Below are positions 50,060 to 60,111 of a stretch of 64,000 bases of DNA, one piece after another. Source of the DNA: Hybos culiciformis (lineage: Eukaryota; Arthropoda; Insecta; Diptera; Hybotidae); the NCBI GenBank assembly GCA_964007475.1, contig OZ023275.1, positions 36,699,381-36,763,380 on the forward strand, given 5' to 3'. The position numbers were made by a program, and so were the translations under genes. Under the pieces are notes generated by a model that worked only from the letters and a program-made list of their open reading frames with translations, made no database searches and was not told where the DNA came from. The number at the start of each line of letters is the position of its first letter. Position 1 is the stretch's first letter.

Positions 50060-50308
50060 ATGCTAATTATAATAATTTATTTAAATTATTCAAGTCAGGT
50101 ATTAAATAAAAACTTAATAAATAAAAACGAAATTATAAATGACATGAATTCCCAGCGCAACTTACATATACATACATTACTAACATATACGCATAGAAAC
50201 ATACCGACAATTTTACATTTTTTATTGAAGTATTGTGAAAAATTTTGTTGTAAAGTTAAGAATTGTGATTTTTGTTTGTCTAATTCTAATTATTATATAA
50301 CAAGTTAA
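50060..50308 (+). CDS. 82-codon ORF with a Cys cluster, unidentified
   Basis: A true ATG frame with N/H/T-rich middle (HIHTLLTYTHRN) and a C-terminal cluster CEKFCCKVKNCDFC (pattern C-x3-CC-x4-C-x2-C). The spacing could suit a metal site or disulfides. There is no signal peptide apart from a short hydrophobic start, no TATA/initiator I would defend, and base composition equals the background. It is likely to be chance, but is one of few long frames that begin with ATG and are not low-complexity. Confidence 0.15.
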   Translation: MLIIIIYLNYSSQVLNKNLINKNEIINDMNSQRNLHIHTLLTYTHRNIPTILHFLLKYCEKFCCKVKNCDFCLSNSNYYITS

Positions 50309-51057
50309 CAGAATTATTTAAGGTTTATCCACACATATCAGTCACGTCATCGAACCGTCAAAATCAAAATTCTTTCGCAACTTTTTTTTTAATAACTGAC
50401 GGTATTTTTACAAAGGAAAATAAAACGGTATCTGGTAATCTTGTTATTTTCATATATTATATTTAATGATGATTATTAAAAAACTTAAATTATAGTTGAT
50501 CAAAAAAAGGTTAAAAGAGTTAATTATAGAATCACTCTTAGGTATAATTATATAAATATAAAAGTTTAAAGGTGATTTGTTAAAACTATAGTTAATTAAA
50601 TTTGTCATAAATTTAAAATAAAATAAATATATTAAAGATTTTCACGGGTTCAACAGTTATTTAATTTATGTATATTTATTTCAAATATAGATATCAACTA
50701 AAAAAAAAATAAATGTTTAATGTCAAAATTTCTATTGTTTTTATGGTTTTATAATAATTATTTGTTGAATAATGAAAAAGGCTGAAAGGCATTTTTAATG
50801 AACATAACATCGTTAAATCTATAATTATATAATAAGTTTTTCTTTTTTTTTTTAATTTTAATAATTATAAATTGTTTACATTTAGCTTATGTCCACAAAA
50901 ATAATTTAATTATATAAATAATAATAATAAACAATTTATTAAAATAAGGTTATTATAGACAGTAAATATATTTATATATATTTTAAGAATTATGTACATA
51001 CTTACTTACAACTAAATTTATACATCGTCTTCTCAGAAATGAAACAACGTACAAATA

Positions 51058-51299
51058 CACTGAAAAAAAATTTGATGAAAGACCAAAAGTTGTTACTCCA
51101 AAAATTATTACAACAAATAATATTTTTTTGAAGAAATGTATTAAAAATTAAAATTAACAGTCATTTTTCTTTATTATGACAAACAGCTGATCATTCTTCA
51201 GTCATCCACTAAATTTGGATTTAATCTATGTACATGTATATACCAAAAGGATTTACAGAAATTACAGCTGTAGCGGCATCAATCTGTTTTTTGCAGTGT
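51058..51299. mobile_element. Diverged dispersed repeat, copy 2 (CACTG-ended family)
   Basis: It begins CACTGAAAAAAAAT and ends TTTTTTGCAGTG, so short terminal inverted repeats of the form CACTG(c)AAAAAA are visible. Internal blocks match 39111-39430 in order: GTTGTTACTCCA, AGTCATCCACTAAATTTGG, TTTACAGAAA and ATCTGTT. At 242 bp it is the shorter and better-ended copy and defines the element. No ORF. It is flanked by ATA on the left and TA on the right, so the target-site duplication is unclear. Confidence 0.72.
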
Positions 51300-53051
51300 A
51301 CACATATATTTTAGTTTTAAATTCAAAAAGTTTATTCAATTTTCTAAATTTATAGTTAGAATTTATATAAAAGAAAAACAAACAAAAAAATTTATCTTTA
51401 AGGCAAAAATCCCTTTAAAAGATTTCCTTCCGCACAAACAAATGTTACCAAAAGAAAATAAGATGAAAAAAAAAATAATAAAACTACAAAAAAAAAAAAA
51501 CAAAAAACAAAAACAACAAAATAAAATTTATAACTGAGAAAACAAATAGGTGCGTACATAAACATACGATCTTTTCCAATATATGAAAATTACTTTATTA
51601 ATAAAAGTTTTTCTTATAAAAAAAAAAAGCCCTTAAAGTTTCCTTAGATTTTTCTTGCATAAAAAAAATTTTGTTTTTTTTTTTGTTTTCCTCTCTTGTG
51701 TTATAAGGGGAGGAAATTAGATTTTTCTTTTCAATTTTCTATAATGTGGTGATTTAATATGAAATAAAGAATAATAACAGAAGAAAAAAAAAGAAGAAAA
51801 TCCAAGATTTTTTTTTTTGTTACATACACTTATATTATATATATTATATATTGTTTATATAATATTTATTATATATTATATGAAAAGTAAACTAAATATG
51901 TATAGAAATTTTCATTATATAATGATTTTTTTACGTAATTTTCGTAAAAAAAATATATATATATAGATTTATATACATATATATTTTCTAACAGAAGTTT
52001 TACAGAAATCAATTTAAAAGCAGAAAAAATATTAAAGAAACATGATTTTCAATTTTTTTCTTTTTTTTTTTTCTTCTCTCTCTTTATTTTACAAAAGAAA
52101 ATAAACTTTTATTTTATACTATACATATACAGTATGTACATAGTACCTATATTGCATAGTATATAATAGAAAATAAAATAAAAGTTTTTTTTTTTTTTCT
52201 TTCTCCTTAGATTAATGGGCAATTTGTGAATGACTACATAAATAATTTTTCGATAAACGTTATTATTTTTTATTTATTTATATTTTATTTTATTTTTTCC
52301 CTTGAAAAAAACAAAAATGAAAAAACTTTTTTTGGAACATAATAATAGCTATATTTTGTATATTTATTTATTATTTTTTTTTTTTTTAATTTTCCACGTG
52401 AAAAAATTCTATTGACAATCAATAATATTAAAAAAAAAAAAAAAACTTGCAAATTGACAATATTTTATTATTAACTTTTAATGGCGATTTTCATTAACAA
52501 AAAAATTTTCAAGAAAATAATTTTCATTAAATAAAACTTCAAAAAAAAAAAAAAAATTGAAAATAAATAAAAATTGATTGAATTAATGTTTAATAAAAAT
52601 AGCAAAAGTTTTATCCTTGAGATTTCACTTTGGAAAAAAAATAATATAAAATTAAATAAAATTTAATTTAATTTATTTTCTTTTTATTTTGTTCACAAAA
52701 TTTTCATTACCTATTTTCTTACAGCATTCTGTCATTTTTAAAACGACAATAACAACGAATACTAATATTGTGTGAAATCTTGCTTTTATCGCAAGTGAAA
52801 ATTTCCCTGAACAAAATAAAAATTTAATTAACTTTTAAAGTCCAAATTTTTTTTCTCAGAAAAAAAAAAAACAGTTCACAGTAATCTAAATATTTACCGA
52901 ATTCAATAAAAGTCATAAACAACATAAACTTTAATCTTTTTTTTTGTGTCAATTTATAGCATAAAAAAAAAAAACATAAGATTTTTGAAAATTTTTACTT
53001 TATGATGAACCGGGAAATAATTTATTATTTTTTCTCATAAAACACTTCTAG
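51300..53051. other. AT-rich, poly(A)/poly(T)-dense non-coding stretch
   Basis: I see no gene. The sequence is mostly homopolymer runs, TATATA tracts and AATAAA words, leading up to the candidate microexon. Confidence 0.6.
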
Positions 53052-53096
53052 GCAAACGGATGACAAGGCAACAACAACAAGAACAGCAATCATTAG
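53052..53096 (+). CDS. Candidate 45-nt microexon, Q-rich, phase 1-1
   Basis: A compact GC-richer 45-nt patch lies between an acceptor (T-rich tract, then ACTTCTAG) and a donor, TTAG|GTATAA. Read with two bases completing a split codon, it gives KRMTRQQQQEQQSL and leaves one base, so both flanking introns would be phase 1 and the exon length is a multiple of three: it could be skipped without changing frame. The other open frame (QTDDKATTTRTAII) uses the same CAA repeat less convincingly, and the third hits TGA. Q-rich inserts of this kind are common in insect regulatory proteins. The parent gene is not identifiable from the window. It could instead be a chance CAA-repeat. Confidence 0.3.
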
Positions 53097-56000
53097 GTAT
53101 AATGAAAAAAATTAAAACAAACTAATTAGTGCGACAACCCTATTATTAATAGAAAAACAGAAAATTTTGAGTACTTTTATATAGGAAAATATATATATTT
53201 TATTTAATTAGAGGAATCATTAATTGGAAAAACTTTTCTGTGAATAAAATTACTTATAAAAATAATAATAATAATAAAATAAACATAAGAAATTTTATAG
53301 TAGGTATATACAGAAAAATAACAACTTTTATTTTAAATAACAACAAATAATATTTAAAAATTTATTAATTTAGAAAAAGATATTTTAAAATAAAATCATT
53401 ATCATATAATTTTAATGAACTCGAGCACGTGATTTGAATATTCAATGATTAAGTTTTTTCTTGCTGAACAAACAAATGAATTTACTTTAATTAAATATAA
53501 TTTTATTAAAAATTGTAGTATAAAGTATTCTTAAATTATGAAGAAGCAATAGATTTCACTAAAATCCTCTCAAAAACTTCAAATTATTTTCCAAAAAAAG
53601 CGATTGTCTCATCAAAATGTCAATGGTTGCTTTCAAGTTAATTATTCTGAGTTAATCTTGACACCAAGACGATGAATTCAATAATTTTTCAGTACAGTTG
53701 AAGTAAAATACTAAATACTAAAATATACCAAATACTAAAAAAGCAAGATTTTATAAGTATATGTATATTAAAGAGTAAAAATTTTATTAAAACATTATGT
53801 TGGAATATCAAATACAGTGAGGTTGCACTCCAAAATAGGCAATTAATTTCAAAATTAAAACTTGGTAACAAAAATTTATCACATTTTTTTTTGCTCAAAT
53901 ATAGTTTTTCTTTGTGCAACAGCAGTTTAGGCATCTTAAAAAAAAATTAATTGAAAATTTTCTTTATAAAAAAAAAAATTTCCAGCTTTTTCTTCATTCT
54001 AATTGCGGTTCAAAAAAAAAAAAAAATAAGGAAGAAAAACGCAATTTTTTCTTATTAATAAAATTAAAAAGAAATCATAATTTTTTTGTGGGCTTTCATA
54101 AAATGCGGAGATATTGAAAGTGTTTTTTTCTTTAGTAAAAATCAAAAATCTCGCTTAACTTCAGTTCTGTTACAAATTTTTATTTTACAAAAAAAAAATT
54201 TAATAAAACTTTTCCATTTGAGGATATTATTAACAAGTTCAATTTAAAAAAAAAAATAAAATTTTAAAAAAATTTTTAAACTTATATTTTCCGAGTGACA
54301 AAGTTTTTCAATTTTTGTTATTTTTCGCAAAATTTATAACTGCAATTATAGCTATTACATAATATATTAAAAGAAAAAAAAAATATAAATTCACCGAAAT
54401 ATAATATCAAAATCAATCATTTTTAAATTCAAAGAAAAACAAGAAAAATTTTTCTGTATAAAATTACAATCAGGTTTTTATGTAAAATAACACGCCAGTT
54501 CAACCCAGTAAATCACACTTACAATGCTCTTTTATTTTTTTTTGTAATAAGAAGAGCAAAAAAATTTTGAAAAATTTTTCTATTTTTATTTTTTATTTTG
54601 ATTTTGATTAATGAACTTTCATATCTGGAATGAATTTATATTTTCGCATTTTCACTTTTTATGATTGAAAGAAATATGGTTTTCCTCAAAGATTAAATAC
54701 ACAAAAATGGGTTTTTTTTTTTTTAATGAATAAATTTTAAGATTTTATAACTTTGACGGTCCATGCAAAAATTTCATTATTTCTATGAATAATATTTTCT
54801 TTAAACAGAATAAACCATGCTTACTATAAAATTGATAACGAGACGAGATTTATAATTAAAATACATTGACTTTCGAACTTAGATAGAAAAATAGTAGAGT
54901 TTCATTTTAAAAATGATCTCTTAAGTATACATACTTTGTTGTAAAGTAAACAGTGTGTACGCAAAACAATAATAATTAAATGTTGTAAATGGAATATGTG
55001 TATAATATGACTATGTAACAAAAATGTCTTGTGAATTCAAATTTTCGTTCTGTAATTATTAAAAAAAAAAAAATAAGATTTATCTTAATTTTATAGACTT
55101 ATTTTTTTTGAAACTTCTTACAATTTTTTTTTATCACACATTTTAATGAAGCTGCGATAAATTTTTTGAATTAAATATTTAATTGCAAATTTATTACTTC
55201 TTTCGTTATGTAAAAGAATTTCACAAATTGCTCATAATTTTTTATTTTTTTGTTTTAGTTCAGTATTTTATATTGCCAAGATATTTTCAAATAAAAAAAA
55301 AATTACTTATAACATAAAATTCTTATTTTATTTTTTTTATCTAGTTTCCTCCGTAGAGTTTTATTAAAAAATAAAATATAATGTGGAATCTTTTCGAAAA
55401 GAATTAAATTAATTTTATTAAAATTTAATTTTTTCTTATATAAATGTATGCGAAAAAATTTATTTTTCATCCCTGTTGTCTTATTTTTGTTTTTAAAATA
55501 TATAAAAAAAAAAACTTTCTTTATTTGAAAAAGATTAATGATAACACAGACTCATGATTCATAATTTCATATAGAGAAACATCATATTTTATTATATATA
55601 CATTATTATATACATTTATATATAATATTCTTCTTTGGTGCCAGTTAAACATAAAAATTGTTTAAAAACCAAAGATCTGAAATAATTTACTGAATGAGAT
55701 AGGATAAATATTGAATATCATATTGCAAAATTTCCTCACTTACGCTTCAATAAATATATGACAGATTTTGTGTAGGGTGTACGTGTAATAAATTTGGCAA
55801 ATTACAACCAAAACTTATTTTATATTTTATTTTATTAAACAAAACTTTGACTTAAATTTCCAATCAATCTCGATTTAATTCCGACTTATCTGGAAAACCT
55901 TCATCAACACAATTTAACCAAAAAAAAAGAAGATAAAAATCAAAAGCTAAAATTAAAAATAATTTTCTAAGAATTTATAAAAAAAAAAAAACAAACTTAA

Positions 56001-56978
56001 CTAAAAAAAAAAAATAAAATAAAATATTTTCTTAGAAAATAATAATCTTATAAGATGAAAAAAAATTATATTAAAAAACATTTGTTGCAAATAGAAATTT
56101 TTCCTTGCAACTAGCACAAAAAAAAAAAAGTTTTTTAATTTCTTCTTAAAAACTTCGAGACAAGTGGCGTCTTCGAGGAACTTTAAATTTAAAATGCAAT
56201 AAAATGTATAAATGCAAAAATAAAAAAAAAATGAATAATAATAAAAAAAAATTCCAGTTGTTTTTCTTTCAGCTTTAAATTTTTCTATAGTTATGTAGAA
56301 AATTGGAAACATTTTTTTAAAAAAAAGAAGCAAATCTATGTATGTATATTGTATGTATATATGGAAAATATTTTGTTCAAAAATTCTATCAGATTTTTTT
56401 TTTTCTCTTTTAAAAAATGCAATTTTTTAATGGAAATTTATTTTTTTTTCCTTCTTTTTCAAAAATTTTTTTACAAAAATTTTTTTATTTTTTTTTTATT
56501 TTTATGCAATAAAAATATATCGTTTTCATTTTCTCTAAAAGGATAAAGAACTTTTCAATCACTTTCAAAATATGAGATTTTCGGTTTTCAGGAAATTGTT
56601 ATGATTTTAATTTTATGATGCATAAAAAAAAATTATTCACTTAAAATTTGTGATTCAATGAATTTAAAAAATATTATTATATTGTATGTGCAATATATTG
56701 AACATACATTGCGTACATCTTATATAAATATATAATATTGAACAATATAATAAAATATGTTTAAATTATAAATGTTTAACAATGAAGTTTTGTTGCAGTT
56801 GAAAATTATTTAAATATTATACAAATTATGCAATATACTGTACTTTCTTAACTAATTGTGTTATTTTATGATTTCCTAAGGCTAGAACATTGAAAACAAA
56901 ACTATAAAATTATTAAATATGTGCCTCAATAGAATTTTCGTTAAGTTGTTATTAAAATATAAACATTATTTTATTCAA
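53097..56978. other. AT-rich non-coding stretch
   Basis: No gene is recognised. Homopolymers are frequent at 53980-54740 and 55920-56520. Frames at 53689-53934 (minus) and 56001-56333 (minus) are F/K/L-rich by-products of these tracts. Confidence 0.65.
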
Positions 56979-57128
56979 AGATGAAACGATCCAAACTGAA
57001 AATCTTAGTTTTTAAATTATTTCTCCCCAAAAATTTAAATTTTTTTCTCTTGAAGTCTTGAAGAATTCCATTACCCTACGAATTAATAGACAATACTAAT
57101 CAATTTAGAACATTTATTGTAAAGTTAG

Positions 57129-57359
57129 AAATATATACATTATACTGAGTACATAAAAATTTATAGCATACGAGAAAAACTCAGGGGATGTGCAATATTA
57201 TTTTCCTCTGATAAAAACTCTGTACGATTATACGAATCATCAAAACTTAAAATGACCGCCACAACAAAATCAGATTTGAAAGTTTGCACTATAAAATTTA
57301 AACTACTTCATATGGAACAACAAATAGCAACTCAGTTCAATTGGGAATCACATATATAA
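57129..57359 (+). CDS. 76-codon open frame without a start, candidate exon or fossil
   Basis: This frame runs from just after TAG (57126-57128) to TAA (57357-57359), with its first ATG only at codon 42. The most protein-like part begins after an acceptor-like AAATTTATAG (to 57166): IREKLRGCAILFSSDKN, then SVRLYESSKLKM, and near the end LLHMEQQIATQFNW. Composition is balanced, unlike the F/K/N/I-rich chance frames here. Just upstream, another frame reads RIPLPYELIDNTNQFRTF (about 57061-57114) in a different phase, which suggests a longer coding sequence broken by a shift. No family is recognised. A gene exon, a pseudogene or a transposon relic are all possible. Confidence 0.27.
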   Translation, partial: KYIHYTEYIKIYSIREKLRGCAILFSSDKNSVRLYESSKLKMTATTKSDLKVCTIKFKLLHMEQQIATQFNWESHI

Positions 57360-58280
57360 TATTATATTCTGATAATACAAAGAACTATAAATTTTAATTT
57401 TTCAAAAAATACAGACTGAGATATGTACCTATATAGATTGAAAAAAAACTTGTACTTCCTTATGAAAATATTATCTTCTATAACTACTTATAATATAAAA
57501 ATATAATATGTTGAACGCAAACATATTCAAGGACTTATAAAATAAATATTTATTCGAGTAATATTAAAAATATAAATATAATTTTAAATAAACTATAATA
57601 TTTTGAATTTTCCTCTTTAATAAAAATATATATTTTAGAATATTTTCATAGTATGTAGATTTAAGTTTTTTTTATTTATTTTTGGGGGAAATTATTGCAT
57701 CTAGATTTTATAATAAATAAATATAAAAAAAAAAAGTTCTATTGAAGAAATTTATTTTCTAAAATTTTTATGTTGCAAAAAATAAAAAGAGAGTAAAATC
57801 AAGGACATACATGTGCATAAGTTGCATGAATAAAGTTTTCACCAACTATATATTATTATAAAATGCAATATTCATTTTTCATTTTTGAATAATATAACAA
57901 ATCATTTAATTTTCAATAAAGGAAAAGTTATAATTTTCAATAAATTTTTTTTTTTTTCATATTATTATATTGGAATCTATATACATAAATAGTTTGTACT
58001 ATATTCTTACATTAAATATTTAAAAAAAATAAAAATTTTTTTTTATATAATATTTATTGATTGAAGCATATATTTTCAATAAAGTACGATGAGAAAGTTT
58101 CCATAACAATACTGTAATACACGTCATAAGATTTTTAATGGACCAACTAATATTTCTTTTAAATAATAAATTCCAGAACAGTAATATTATATATTAATGG
58201 AGCAACTAACTTTATTCTAAATAATTACAGTTTAAATATTTGAACTTTATTTAAGTTTTGCAGTCGTTCAAAAATAATTT

Positions 58281-58373
58281 ATGTGTATAAAAGAAATTGT
58301 TAGTATTAAACGAGCTTCAAGGCCGTTCTATAAAATATGTCAGCTAAAGGCATTCAATTTTATAAGTAGATAG
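58281..58373 (+). other. Small ATG frame, 30 codons
   Basis: The peptide (KEIVSIKRASRPFYKICQL) is basic and mixed in composition and sits in a GC-richer patch. There is no other support. It is listed because it lies between the 57-kb and 59-kb open frames on the same strand. Confidence 0.08.
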
Positions 58374-58781
58374 TTTTGTGGAAAATAAATTCCCATCATA
58401 AAGTCCAGTTATATTTCTCAATAAGTAACAAAATAGAAAATTATTTATTTTTATAAACTTAAGAAGGAAAATTTCAATTCTTAACAAATAATTTTTCTTC
58501 CAAGACAAATTTTTTTTCAATTATGTAACTATACTTAAAGAATAATAACTTAGATATTATATGTGTACATAAGTACATCTATTTATTATAATGATTTATT
58601 ACTCTTTATACTATTCAAACTTTCAGTTGAGAGGTAATTTAATAAAATTCTAAAAACAGAATTGAAATTATTATTATTATTATTTTTATTCTTATGTTTG
58701 GGAAATAAAAATCAAAGAATCATCACCACTTCAATCATTAAGTATTATTGAAACTGTTTTTTTTTTTGTTTCTTTTTTGTT

Positions 58782-58943
58782 GATTATGGGGGTGAAATTT
58801 ATGTTCCTGACCAGAAATATTCATCATTTCTTTGGGCTAATAATAATTTAATAATTTCCGAAGTAATGTTACATGAGCCAAGCAAATTTACTGACAAATC
58901 GATTTCTCTTTTATTTACTTTATTTAGTTTTCAATTAAAGTGA
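58782..58943 (+). other. 53-codon protein-like frame followed by AATAAA
   Basis: After a T-rich tract the frame reads DYGGEIYVPDQKYSSFLW, then SEVMLHEPSKFTDKS, and stops at TGA (58941-58943), with AATAAA immediately after (58944-58949). A possible acceptor lies inside the frame, CCTGACCAG at about 58814, and a possible donor, GAA|GTAATG, at about 58862. Composition is balanced. I recognise no family. The arrangement would suit a terminal exon, but AATAAA is common at this AT content. Confidence 0.18.
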
Positions 58944-59033
58944 AATAAAAGTAAAATATTTGTATAATATACAATTCATACACATATATAATACAGAAAA
59001 GAAAATGAAAAAAATTTATGTTCTGTAATCTTA

Positions 59034-59294
59034 TTGAATTTATCAATTTCATTTGTATCTTTTGTTGAAAAAAAAAAAAATGATCGAAAAATACTTTTTT
59101 TTATGTTCACACTTCCTTTGTATGCTATACATACAGAATTTTATGCTTGGGATGTAATTTTTTTAATACAATTTTGTATACTGTATAATACTTCAGAGGT
59201 GGTAAAACTACAATCGGGTCTTCACTTATACTCAATACAAAAATTCGAGCGTGAATTTGATGATTTCAATCGAAAATTACGGAAACAACACTGA
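59034..59294 (+). other. Open frame with hydrophobic then basic-acidic end, candidate terminal exon
   Basis: The open frame of 86 codons starts at TTG. The part after an acceptor-like TATACATACAG (to about 59131) reads FYAWDVIFLIQFCILY, a membrane-like segment, then a polar tail containing IQKFEREFDDFNRKLRKQ and TGA. AATAAA follows about 25 bp downstream. A single-pass or last transmembrane segment with a charged cytosolic tail would fit a receptor or transporter C-terminus. I cannot name a family and the splice site is unproven. Confidence 0.2.
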
Positions 59295-59399
59295 AAATGT
59301 AATTTGTGCAAAAACAAATAAAAAAATTTAAATATATTTCTACAGGAAACAGATTCCTTACAATGGAAAAAGCAGCAAATAGTATTCTACTTCATACCT

Positions 59400-59580
59400 T
59401 TGTATAGTGTAGTGTAGTATAGTACAGTATATCACATAGATAGAGTAAGTTTAGTGTAGAATTGTATAGCTTTAAAACTGTTTAGCATATTATAATACTG
59501 TTTAGCAATATTAATAGTAGTATATAATAGTCTAATATAATGTGGTTAATTTTAGTATAGTACAATTTAGTGTATGGTAA
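59400..59580. repeat. Degenerate GTATAGTGTAGT-type minisatellite
   Basis: Words such as GTAGTGTAGTATAGTACAGT, ACTGTTTAGCA (twice) and TTTAGTATAGTACAATTTAG recur across about 180 bp, forming an imperfect AGTATAGT-like repeat. Confidence 0.6.
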
Positions 59581-59795
59581 TATAAAGAAATAATATGCCA
59601 CTATCAAAAACTCCACAGTAATAAGCTTATGTGATATACAAGTTAATATTAACGGGCCGATATAGGTTTGTGAAAGATTATTATTTTGATATTTTCTGAA
59701 CGGATAAACTTTAAACTTTGTACATGAAACGAATTCAATAACAAATAATATCATCAAAAATATTAAATAAAATATACATAATAATGATCAAAAAG

Positions 59796-60111
59796 AACTT
59801 TCATTCTATATTAAAAAAAACTTAACTTCATTTTATTTTAAATAAATATTTATGCAAAATTAACTTTTATGAAATAAATATTTATTTAAAATAAAAAATT
59901 TTTTTTATTGTATTAAATTTCAATAAACTTCGGATAAAATTTCATTTGAAAAAAAGAAAATTGGTTTTCGAATGCAATTTTGAGCAAAAATAATATTTAA
60001 TGTAAAATTCTTTGTTATACATATGTATTCATTAATAATTATTATTTCCATATAACTTTGACAAAAAACTTTGGTTTTTGTGTAAACTTTCATTCTATAT
60101 TAAAAAAAACT
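59796..60111. repeat. 27-bp direct repeat, copies 289 bp apart
   Basis: AACTTTCATTCTATATTAAA and seven further bases are identical at 59796-59822 and 60085-60111. The copies frame a segment that contains a strong hairpin at 59831-59896. This might be the remains of a duplication or terminal direct repeats of a small insertion. Confidence 0.8.
59831..59896. repeat. 23-bp perfect hairpin
   Basis: TTTTATTTTAAATAAATATT and three further bases at 59831-59853 pair exactly with 59874-59896 around a 20-nt loop. The arms are purely A/T. Confidence 0.85.

Larger units (their letters stand above)
45270..51057. other. AT-rich non-coding stretch
   Basis: No gene is established. Islands to note: a GC-richer patch at 48230-48404 (listed separately), an 82-codon Cys-containing frame at 50060-50308 (listed separately), and long poly(A)/poly(T) tracts at 45460-46530 and 48650-48790. 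The rest is simple sequence. Confidence 0.6.

Noticed and set aside
56001..56333. 110-codon minus-strand frame as a gene
   Set aside because: It is made of poly(A)/poly(T) tracts read as K and F runs.
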